A stretch of DNA of 64,000 bases from Microbacterium sp. NC79 (GTDB taxonomy: Bacteria; Actinomycetota; Actinomycetes; Actinomycetales; Microbacteriaceae): positions 248,001-312,000 of the forward strand of contig NZ_JAHQYI010000002.1 of the NCBI RefSeq assembly GCF_019061125.1, in the 5' to 3' direction. Position numbers and translations under genes: made by a program. The notes beneath the pieces are model-generated. The model was not told the origin of the DNA. It made no database searches and saw nothing but the letters and a program-made list of their open reading frames with translations. Below, piece by piece: positions 53,823 to 61,094 of this stretch. Numbering within the stretch: the first letter of the stretch is position 1; each line of letters starts with the position of its first letter.

Positions 53823-54347
53823 TTACGAGTGGAAGACGGCGTGCAGACGCGGGTCGCCGACGGCTTCGCGGCCGCCGAGCTCGTCGATTTCGAACAGCAC
53901 GGCGGTGCCGATGACGGAACCACCGAGCCGAGCGACGAGGTCGTGGGCTGCTCCGAGGGTGCCGCCGGTGGCGAGCACGTCATCGATCAGTAGCACCGTG
54001 GCGCCGTTGGGAATGTCGTCGTGCGCTTCGATCGTCGCCGTTCCGTATTCCAGCGCGTACGAAACAGCAGCCGCTGGGCGAGGCAGCTTGCCTGCCTTGC
54101 GGATCGGAATGAGACCGACGTTCGCGTACGTTGCAGCTGCACCGGCGAGCAGGAAGCCACGAGCCTCGATGCCTGCCACGTAGTCAAACTCACCCTTGAA
54201 CGGGGCGATGAGGGCGTCAATGGTGGCGACGAGCGCGCGGGCGTCAGCCAGCAGCGGGGTGATGTCACGGAACAGCACACCGGGTTGCGGGTAGTCCGGG
54301 ATGTTGCGGATCAGGGAATGGGCGCGGTCAAGCTCAGCCGAAGTCAC
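53823..54347 (-). CDS. apt: Adenine phosphoribosyltransferase
   Basis: This 174-residue salvage enzyme makes AMP from adenine and PRPP. The PRPP motif is VLLIDDVLATGGT near 119; IEARGFLLAGA near 64 and IPDYPQPGVLFRDITPLL near 19 are typical. GTG 54347 gives the usual length; the longer in-frame extension has no conserved residues. Confidence 0.95.
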   Translation of the reverse strand: MTSAELDRAHSLIRNIPDYPQPGVLFRDITPLLADARALVATIDALIAPFKGEFDYVAGIEARGFLLAGAAATYANVGLIPIRKAGKLPRPAAAVSYALEYGTATIEAHDDIPNGATVLLIDDVLATGGTLGAAHDLVARLGGSVIGTAVLFEIDELGGREAVGDPRLHAVFHS

Positions 54348-54454
54348 TCTGGTAAGGATACTCGCGCCACATGAGAGTTTGATGGACTGCTCGCTCCCGC
54401 GCCGGCCAGAAGATTCCTGGTTCCGCACGGAATATCGGGTCATGATGCCCATTA

Positions 54455-54468
54455 TGAAAGCGCTCTCA
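54455..54468. promoter_or_regulatory. LacI-type operator-like palindrome
   Basis: TGAAAGCGCTCTCA is an AGCGCT-centred palindrome with one mismatched pair, resembling LacI-family sites. It lies between apt and the anchored surface-protein gene, 135 bp before the latter's ATG. Which regulator would bind is unknown. Confidence 0.4.
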
Positions 54469-54603
54469 CGGTAAGATATCCACGTCATACGTGTGGTGTG
54501 CGCATCTCTGTTGCCTCTTGCCGGGCACCGTCGCGATGACTTCAGGTGCGCATTGCCCAACGAGACTCCCGCCGCGCCTCGGACCCGAAACTTCGGGAGT
54601 CTC

Positions 54604-55275
54604 ATGAGGCGCACGCGCTCAACTCAAGCGCGCGGCCGCACCCTAATAGGTGCTGGCGTCGCAACGCTGTTCATTGGTTCGCTCGCCGTCGCCGGATCCC
54701 CGGCTGCCGTGGCGGCACCGACGGCATTCAACCCGTTCTCAATTAACAACGGTTTCACGGTGGTGGCGCAGGGAGATGCGACACTCAACAATGGCGAGGT
54801 CGAAGGCTCCGTGGCCGCATTCGGCACGTTGCAGTCGGGAAACCAGAACGGTTACCCCGTGATTCACAAGGCCGCCGGCCTCGCTGACTACACGGTTCCG
54901 ACCATCGATGGCGTGCCGGTTCACCTATTGGCCACAGAATTCGTTGCAGCTGGCTCGTTCGATCTCAGCAACCGTGACGACTCACACTCCATCGCCTCAG
55001 ATTCGCCCGAAGCTCTCGCGACCGCGAAGTTCGTCTCGATTGATGGCCTCACCGGCAGCAATCGCGGCGGCGGCAACGCGGGCGGCGACTTCCTCCGTGT
55101 CACTAACGCAGAAGGCGGCAACCTCGACCTGAAGGCGGTGCCGTTTGCGGGCGCATCGGTCAGCGATCTCAAGACGACAGAATCGTCGGTTGCGGCGTAC
55201 TTTGCCGACCCCGTCGCACATATCACGGCAACCAACGCGTGCCTCGCTTCGATGTACTCGCCCGAGCTTCGCTGA
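54604..55275 (+). CDS. Choice-of-anchor A surface protein, 5' part (frameshifted)
   Basis: This 223-residue frame starts at ATG 54604 with a Sec signal peptide (MRRTRSTQARGRTLIGAGV..., cleavage after AVAA near residue 37). The collagen-binding-like choice-of-anchor A domain follows (FNPFSINNGFTVVAQGDATLNNGEVEG...). It ends abruptly at TGA 55273-55275 inside the domain, and the homologous sequence continues one frame over. One base appears to be missing near 55255-55270, or a -1 shift occurs there. Confidence 0.8.
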   Translation: MRRTRSTQARGRTLIGAGVATLFIGSLAVAGSPAAVAAPTAFNPFSINNGFTVVAQGDATLNNGEVEGSVAAFGTLQSGNQNGYPVIHKAAGLADYTVPTIDGVPVHLLATEFVAAGSFDLSNRDDSHSIASDSPEALATAKFVSIDGLTGSNRGGGNAGGDFLRVTNAEGGNLDLKAVPFAGASVSDLKTTESSVAAYFADPVAHITATNACLASMYSPELR

Positions 55276-56624
55276 GCAACCCCGTGACCGTGGTCGATAA
55301 CGGCGGCATGGCGCTCCCTGAAGGCTTCGTGACCGATCAGCCCAACGTGATCAACTACGCAGATCTGGTGAACAAAACCATCAAGATGGACAACGCTGGC
55401 GGTTACGAGCCGACCGCGGCCGCACCACTTATTGTGCGGGTTCCGGCTGGTACGACCACGATCAGCAAGATCACGTTCGAGGGATGGTCGGCCAGTGCCT
55501 CGGCTCAGCAGACGTACGCCCGCTACATCATGCTCGATATGTCTGAGGTCACCGGAGAAGTCACCATTGACGGCTTCGAGCTCGGGGCAATTTGGGCGCC
55601 GAATGCATCGCTGGCGTTCAACTCCGGAACCACCACGAACGGCCAGTGGTTTGCCGACGACGTCACAACGAACGGCGGCGGCGAAATCCACCACCATGCC
55701 TTCTTGGGCCAGTTGATCTGCGATGACGACAGCACCAACCCCGGCGCCGAAGCAGGTGCTGACGCTGACGCAGACGCAGGGGCCGCAGCCGACGCGGAGG
55801 TCGAGGCAGACGCCGACACAAACGTGGACGCAGACGCAGGAGCCGCAGCCGACGCGGAGGTCGAGGCAGACGCCGACGCCGACGCAAACGTCGAAGCCGA
55901 CGCCGAGGCAGACGCCAACGCCGACGCAGGTAACGATGCCGACGCAAACGTTGACACCAACGCGGGCAGCGCGGCAGACGCTGCTACTGCGGCTGATGCA
56001 GACGCAAATGTAGACGCCGACGGCACAGCCGACGCAGCAACCGCAGCAGACGCCGGAACCGTAGCAGACGCAGACACAAATGTAGACGCCGACGGCACAG
56101 CTGACGCAGGAAACGAAGCCGACGCAAACGTCGAAGCCGACGCCGAGGCAGACGCCAACGCCGACGCAGGTAACGATGCCGACGCAAACGTTGACACCAA
56201 CGCGGGCACCGCGGCAGACGCTGCTACTGCGGCTGATGCAGACGCAAATGTAGACGCCGACGGCACAGCTGACGCAGGAAACGAAGCCGACGGCACAACT
56301 GACGCAGGAAACGAAGCCGACGCCGATACCGACGCAGCAACCGATACCGACGCAGGAGCCGCAGCAGACGCCGGAGCTGAAGGTGCAGACGCCGCCGCGG
56401 GGGCCGGAGCAGGAGCCGAAGGCAGCGCAACCGGCAGCACCGCAACGGCAAATGCAACCGGTAGCACCGCAACCGCGAACGCAGCCGACACCGCCGCCGG
56501 GAGCGAAAATTCCGGTTCCGCGCCCCTGGCGCACACCGGAGCCTCGGTGAGCTGGCCGGTGCTCGCGCTGGGCACGTTGCTGCTTCTGGGCGGCGTGTTC
56601 ACGGTACGCCGCCGGCACGCATAA
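55239..56624 (+). CDS. Choice-of-anchor A surface protein, 3' part with Ala/Asp repeats and sortase signal
   Basis: This is the continuation in another frame; the real sequence joins near 55270, so the GTG at 55239 is probably not an initiation site. The rest of the anchor-A domain runs to about 55740. Some 230 residues of Ala/Asp-rich spacer with NVDAD/EADA motifs follow. The C-terminal sorting signal is LAHTG, then a hydrophobic helix and RRRHA, fitting an LAxTG (class E) sortase. The joined 54604-56624 product would be a wall-anchored adhesin-like protein; as read here it is broken. Confidence 0.78.
   Translation: MPRFDVLARASLSNPVTVVDNGGMALPEGFVTDQPNVINYADLVNKTIKMDNAGGYEPTAAAPLIVRVPAGTTTISKITFEGWSASASAQQTYARYIMLDMSEVTGEVTIDGFELGAIWAPNASLAFNSGTTTNGQWFADDVTTNGGGEIHHHAFLGQLICDDDSTNPGAEAGADADADAGAAADAEVEADADTNVDADAGAAADAEVEADADADANVEADAEADANADAGNDADANVDTNAGSAADAATAADADANVDADGTADAATAADAGTVADADTNVDADGTADAGNEADANVEADAEADANADAGNDADANVDTNAGTAADAATAADADANVDADGTADAGNEADGTTDAGNEADADTDAATDTDAGAAADAGAEGADAAAGAGAGAEGSATGSTATANATGSTATANAADTAAGSENSGSAPLAHTGASVSWPVLALGTLLLLGGVFTVRRRHA
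55879..56269. repeat. Long direct repeat (about 151 bp, 240-bp offset) in the surface-protein gene
   Basis: Segments 55879-56029 and 56119-56269 are nearly identical; one clear difference is at 55969/56209. Shorter GACGC-rich repeats surround them. Such near-identity suggests recent duplication and length variation. Confidence 0.85.
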
Positions 56625-56639
56625 AGCGGGATGACAACG

Positions 56640-56670
56640 GTGGGGATGGCGCAAAATGCGTCATCCCCAC
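56640..56670 (+). terminator. Terminator after the surface-protein gene
   Basis: GTGGGGATG at 56640-56648 pairs with CATCCCCAC at 56662-56670, flanked by AAAGC and GCTTT that extend the stem imperfectly. Confidence 0.75.
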
Positions 56671-56744
56671 TCTGCTTTCACGCGGTTGCACTAACCGCTC
56701 TCGCCCGCAATATTCCGAGCAATCTCGCCCACCCCCTGCCGAAA

Positions 56745-56758
56745 TGTAAGCGCTTACA
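56745..56758. promoter_or_regulatory. LacI-family operator upstream of the alpha-glucosidase
   Basis: The perfect palindrome TGTAAGCGCTTACA lies 13 bp before the alpha-glucosidase ATG. The LacI regulator encoded downstream at 58470 is the likely binder. Confidence 0.82.
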
Positions 56759-56771
56759 GTAGGGTGGCGAT

Positions 56772-58448
56772 ATGAGCATGTCGGAGACTTCCCCCCGCAA
56801 TGACGCGACCACCGGATCAGAGTGGTGGCGCTCGGCCGTCATCTACCAGATCTACCCGCGCTCTTTCGCAGATCAGTCTGGTGACGGCATCGGCGATCTG
56901 CCGGGTATCACGAGCAAGCTCGACGACCTTCGCGACCTTGGCATTGACGCCATTTGGCTGAGCCCGTTTATGACGAGCCCGCAAAAAGACGCTGGCTACG
57001 ACGTCGCCGACTATTGCGATGTTGACCCGCTCTTCGGTACGCTCGCCGACTTCGATGCGATGCTCGCGGCAGCGCACGAGCGGAACATCCGCGTGATCGT
57101 CGACCTGGTTCCGAACCACTCCTCTGACCAGCACGTATGGTTCCAGCAGGCGCTTGCCGCTGCCCCCGGCAGTGCTGAGCGTGAGCGCTACATGTTCCGC
57201 GATGGCAAGGGTGAGAACGGCGAAATCGCGCCGAACAACTGGGAGTCGGTCTTCGGCGGCCCCGCATGGACCCGCACCACCAACGCCGACGGCACGCCCG
57301 GTCAGTGGTACCTGCACATCTTCGACTCGAGCCAGCCCGACTTCAACTGGAGCAACGACGAGGTGCGCGAAGAGTTCCGCCGCATCCTGCGTTTCTGGCT
57401 CGACCGTGGCGTCGATGGCTTCCGCGTTGACGTCGCGCACGGCATGATCAAGGCCGATGGCCTGCCCGACTACACACCCAACCCCGACGGCGGCTCGATG
57501 GGCGGCGACGCCACCGACGTTCCGTACTGGGGTCAGGACGGGGTGCACGACATCTACCGCGACTGGCATCAGCTCCTCGCCGAATACGACGGCGACCGCG
57601 CGCTGTGTGGTGAAGCCTGGCTGCCGACGATCGAGCAGACCACGAAGTGGGTGCGTCCGGGCGAAATGCACCAGACCTTCAACTTCGCCTACCTTGAGAC
57701 GCCGTGGGCGGCTGACGCACAGCGTGCCGTCATCACGAAGTCGCTCGCAAGCTACGGCGGTGTGGGCGCTCCCTCCACCTGGGTGCTCTCCAACCACGAC
57801 GTCGTGCGTCACGCAACGCGTCTCGCCCTGACGATCGACAACCCGCAGGGTGAGGGCATCGGCCCGAAGACCCCCGGCCCGCGCCCCGACCCCGCACTCG
57901 GTCTGCGCCGTGCACGCGCGGCATCGACCATGATGCTGGCGTTGCCCGGCTCTGCCTACATGTACCAGGGCGAAGAGCTCGGTCTTCCCGAGGTCATCGA
58001 CCTGCCAGACGATGCCCGTCAAGACCCCACGTGGTTCCGCACCAACCGTGAGCGTTACGGCCGCGACGGTTGCCGCGTGCCGCTGCCCTGGACAGGCGCA
58101 GCCCCCGCCTTCGGCTTCAACGAGACCGGCGAGGCGTGGCTTCCGCAGCCGGTCGGTTTCGCGGCGTTCGCACGCGACGTGCAGCGCGGCGTGAAGGAAT
58201 CAACGCTGTCGCTGTACACAAACGCGCTGACGCTGCGCTCGGACTTCGGACTCGGAACCGGCACTCTCGAGTGGATCGACCAGTACGGTAGTGACGTGGT
58301 CGCCTTCCGTAATGGCGACATTGAAGTCATCACCAACTTCGGCGCCGCCCCCGTGGATCTCGGCGACAAGACGGTGCTCGTCTCGAGCGAACCTGGCATC
58401 AGCGGCTCCGTGCCGACCGATGTCACGGTGTGGGTTCGCGACGTCTAA
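56772..58448 (+). CDS. GH13 alpha-glucosidase (oligo-1,6-glucosidase/maltase-like)
   Basis: This 558-residue GH13 enzyme has the four conserved regions: DLVPNHSSD near 112, GFRVDVAHG near 216 with the nucleophile Asp, CGEAWLP near 280 with the acid/base Glu, and LSNHDVVRHATR near 338. There is no signal peptide, so it hydrolyses imported maltose-, isomaltose- or sucrose-type sugars in the cytoplasm. It forms a unit with the LacI gene 21 bp downstream. No transporter gene is beside it. Confidence 0.92.
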   Translation: MSMSETSPRNDATTGSEWWRSAVIYQIYPRSFADQSGDGIGDLPGITSKLDDLRDLGIDAIWLSPFMTSPQKDAGYDVADYCDVDPLFGTLADFDAMLAAAHERNIRVIVDLVPNHSSDQHVWFQQALAAAPGSAERERYMFRDGKGENGEIAPNNWESVFGGPAWTRTTNADGTPGQWYLHIFDSSQPDFNWSNDEVREEFRRILRFWLDRGVDGFRVDVAHGMIKADGLPDYTPNPDGGSMGGDATDVPYWGQDGVHDIYRDWHQLLAEYDGDRALCGEAWLPTIEQTTKWVRPGEMHQTFNFAYLETPWAADAQRAVITKSLASYGGVGAPSTWVLSNHDVVRHATRLALTIDNPQGEGIGPKTPGPRPDPALGLRRARAASTMMLALPGSAYMYQGEELGLPEVIDLPDDARQDPTWFRTNRERYGRDGCRVPLPWTGAAPAFGFNETGEAWLPQPVGFAAFARDVQRGVKESTLSLYTNALTLRSDFGLGTGTLEWIDQYGSDVVAFRNGDIEVITNFGAAPVDLGDKTVLVSSEPGISGSVPTDVTVWVRDV

Positions 58449-58469
58449 AACCCGATTGGAGGACGCTCA

Positions 58470-59486
58470 ATGGTGAGCATCGATGAGGTCGCGCGCTCTG
58501 CGGGCGTCTCAACGGCGACGGTATCGCGCGCGCTGAGCGGACGCGGTCATGTGTCAGCTCACACCAAGGAGCGCGTGCTGAAGGCCGCGCATGCCCTGGG
58601 TTATGTGGTGTCATCGAGCGCCTCCTCTCTCGCATCGGGACGCACGCGCAATATTGGCGTGATTGTTCCGTATCTCGATCGCTGGTTCTTCTCCGCTGTC
58701 CTGAGCGGGTTGGCAGCCGCCGTGACCCGCGCAGGCTACGACATCACGTTGTACAACATCACCGCAGATGAGAAGGCTCGCGGCGAGATTTTTCGCACGT
58801 TCTTGCGTCGTGGGCGCGTTGACGCCGTCATCGCGGTGTCGATTCAGCTCGATGATTCGGAGACGCAGGCTCTGCTTGCCCTCGGCATTCCGGTGATTGC
58901 TATCGGCGGGCCAAACCCGCAGCTGTCGACCCTGACGGTCGATGACTATGCCGTCGCACGCATGGCAACCAACCACCTCATTACCCTCGGGCACCGCACA
59001 ATCGCGCACATTGGCGCAAACCCCGAGTTCGACATTGACTTTCACGTGCCGACCACGCGCCGTCTGGGTTTCGAGCAGGCACTTCGCGACGCTGATATCG
59101 AGCCAAACCCCTCACTGTACGAACCCGCTGACTTCACAATCGAGGGTGGCTACCGTGCGGCTAAACAGCTCCTCGGCCGCCCGCATGACCGTCCCACCGC
59201 AATCTTCGCGGGCTCCGACGAGATGGCAATTGGTGCAATACTCGCCGCCCGCGACCTCGGTTTCCGGGTGCCAGATGACCTGTCAATCATCGGAATTGAC
59301 GGTCACGACCTCGGCGAATTCTTCCGCCTCACCACGGTTGACCAGTTTCCGCTCAAGCAGGGTGCCCGCGCGGCCGAGGCGGTGTTCCGCGAGCTGGAAG
59401 AGACGGCCCAGCCGGTCAAGCACCAGCTCAACGCCTTGCCGTTCGAGCTGGTCGTGCGCGAGACGACTGCCCGCGCGCCACGGTAG
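58470..59486 (+). CDS. LacI-family regulator of the alpha-glucosidase
   Basis: This 338-residue protein has a helix-turn-helix at 2-25 (SIDEVARSAGVSTATVSRALSG) and a sugar-binding-protein-like ligand domain (IGVIVPYLDRWFFSAVLSGL; AIFAGSDEMAIGAILAARDLG; DDLSIIGIDGHDLGEFF). ATG 58470 follows GGAGG. The operator TGTAAGCGCTTACA at 56745 fits an AGCGCT-centred LacI site, so it probably represses its own unit until an alpha-glucoside is present. Confidence 0.9.
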   Translation: MVSIDEVARSAGVSTATVSRALSGRGHVSAHTKERVLKAAHALGYVVSSSASSLASGRTRNIGVIVPYLDRWFFSAVLSGLAAAVTRAGYDITLYNITADEKARGEIFRTFLRRGRVDAVIAVSIQLDDSETQALLALGIPVIAIGGPNPQLSTLTVDDYAVARMATNHLITLGHRTIAHIGANPEFDIDFHVPTTRRLGFEQALRDADIEPNPSLYEPADFTIEGGYRAAKQLLGRPHDRPTAIFAGSDEMAIGAILAARDLGFRVPDDLSIIGIDGHDLGEFFRLTTVDQFPLKQGARAAEAVFRELEETAQPVKHQLNALPFELVVRETTARAPR

Positions 59487-59502
59487 TCGCTAGGCTTCGG
59501 TC

Positions 59503-60717
59503 ATGACCCTCGACCTTGAAGCCATCTACATCGACCTGCACCGCAACCCCGAGTTGTCGTTTCAGGAGACTCGCACGGCGAGTGTCATCGCCGAGCACCT
59601 GACCGCCCTCGGCATCGAGCACGAAACGGGCATTGGCCAGACCGGAATTGCCGCGGTCATTCGCAACGGAGATGGCCCGGTCGTGTGGCTGCGCGCTGAC
59701 ATGGACGCGCTCCCGGTGCTCGAGCAGACCGGCCTCGACTATGCGTCGACCGCCCGTGGCGTTGACCCCGAAGGCACCGATGTTCCGGTCATGCACGCGT
59801 GCGGCCACGACATGCACGTCACAGCTCTCCTCGGCACATTGGAACGGCTGAAGGCAACGACCGACGAGTGGAGCGGAACCATTGTGGCCGTCTTCCAACC
59901 GGCGGAAGAATATGGTTCCGGCGCGCAAGCAATGATTGCCGACGATGTGCTGAACCGCTTCCCGAAGCCAACAATCGTTCTCGGCCAGCACCTGGCACCA
60001 TTGCCTGCCGGAACCATTGGCGTGCGTTCCGGAGCACAAATGGCGGCATCCGATGGGTTGCACGTTGTGCTGCACGGCCGTGGTGGCCACGGCTCCCGCC
60101 CCGACACGACGATCGACCCGGTCGTGATGGCGGCGGCGACCGTGATGCGATTGCAGACGATTGTTTCCCGTGAAACTGACCCCCGCGAGATGGCCGTCGT
60201 CACGGTCGGCTCGATGCACGCGGGTTTGAAGAACAACATCATTCCGGCCACCGCGACAATCGACATCAGCCTGCGCTATCCAGACGAAAAAGCCCGCGTT
60301 GGCGTTATGTCCAAGGTTGAGCGCATCATCAAGGCCGAGGCTCTCGCCTCCGGTGCTACCGAAGAGCCGACAATCGAGATCCTGCACACGCTGCCGCCGA
60401 CGATCAACGATGTGGACGCCACCGACCGGCTCATCTTCGCGTGGGAGACCGCTTTCGGTGAGGATGCTGTGGTTGACCCTGGCATGTTCACCGGGTCAGA
60501 AGACGTCTCTTGGTTCGCGACCGAGGCCGGTGTTCCCCTGGTCTATTGGTTCTGGGGCGGCGTTGAGCCGGAGACATTCGCGGCGGCCACTGCGGCGGGT
60601 ACTGCCGAAGCCGACATTCCGAGCAACCACTCCCCCTACTTTGCTCCGATCTTGCACCCCACGATCGAACGCGGTGTTGACGCCCTCGTCATCGCCGCCC
60701 GTGAGTTCCTGAACTAG
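59503..60717 (+). CDS. M20-family amidohydrolase/peptidase
   Basis: This 404-residue di-metal hydrolase has metal ligands in HACGHDMHVTALLG near 97 and QPAEEYGSGAQAM near 131 (Glu-Glu), a dimerisation domain with GRGGHGSRPDTTIDPV near 189, and a late SNHSPYFAP near 372. Related enzymes hydrolyse N-acyl amino acids, hippurate or indole-acetyl amino acids. The substrate is unknown. Confidence 0.9.
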   Translation: MTLDLEAIYIDLHRNPELSFQETRTASVIAEHLTALGIEHETGIGQTGIAAVIRNGDGPVVWLRADMDALPVLEQTGLDYASTARGVDPEGTDVPVMHACGHDMHVTALLGTLERLKATTDEWSGTIVAVFQPAEEYGSGAQAMIADDVLNRFPKPTIVLGQHLAPLPAGTIGVRSGAQMAASDGLHVVLHGRGGHGSRPDTTIDPVVMAAATVMRLQTIVSRETDPREMAVVTVGSMHAGLKNNIIPATATIDISLRYPDEKARVGVMSKVERIIKAEALASGATEEPTIEILHTLPPTINDVDATDRLIFAWETAFGEDAVVDPGMFTGSEDVSWFATEAGVPLVYWFWGGVEPETFAAATAAGTAEADIPSNHSPYFAPILHPTIERGVDALVIAAREFLN

Positions 60718-60873
60718 CGAGCGCGATTCACGCGGGCCGTCACTTCGGGCGCCGCGCAGGCTCCGGCCCCACGGCCCGTGGTTCGACGACCCTGGTTATG
60801 CGGCCGTGGCACCCTCGGCGTCCGTGGCGCCCTTGGCGCCCTTGGACGCAGCGCGGTTCCGCTCGATGTGTGC

Positions 60874-60950
60874 AACCGTCGGACAGAATCCCTCACACAC
60901 CCCACCAACAGCACGTCCACCGGCGTGCCGTCCCAAAGCGTCCGACGTCT
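60874..60950. repeat. Intergenic inverted-repeat element E
   Basis: AACCGTCGGAC at 60874-60884 pairs with GTCCGACG at 60940-60947. The interior is 55 nt with core CGGCGTGCCG at 60921-60930. Its left arm is identical to those of elements C and D, 45 kb away. It lies in the 377-bp gap upstream of the KimA-like gene, along with one GGTTCCGGAACC at 61019. Confidence 0.75.
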
Positions 60951-61094
60951 TCTCACACAGCGAGATAAACCGCCCCATGCGGCCCCCTGCGCCGTGAAGG
61001 TGCGGACTCGCGGCTGCTGGTTCCGGAACCTCGATGCAGAATTGCCAGGAAACCTGCGGAAGAAGGGGCTTGCGGAGCTAAAAGGACAGGCGTA

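Noticed and set aside
54921..56654. Long minus-strand reading frame of 577 codons with Cys/Val/Gly repeats across the surface-protein gene
   Set aside because: It is the antisense shadow of the Ala/Asp-rich repeat region; GCN-GAC repeats leave the opposite strand open. The sense strand has signal peptide, domain and sorting signal, while this frame has none.
60874..61094. c-di-AMP (ydaO) riboswitch before the KimA-like gene
   Set aside because: I could not find the conserved sequence blocks; the structure present is inverted-repeat element E, shared with unrelated genes.
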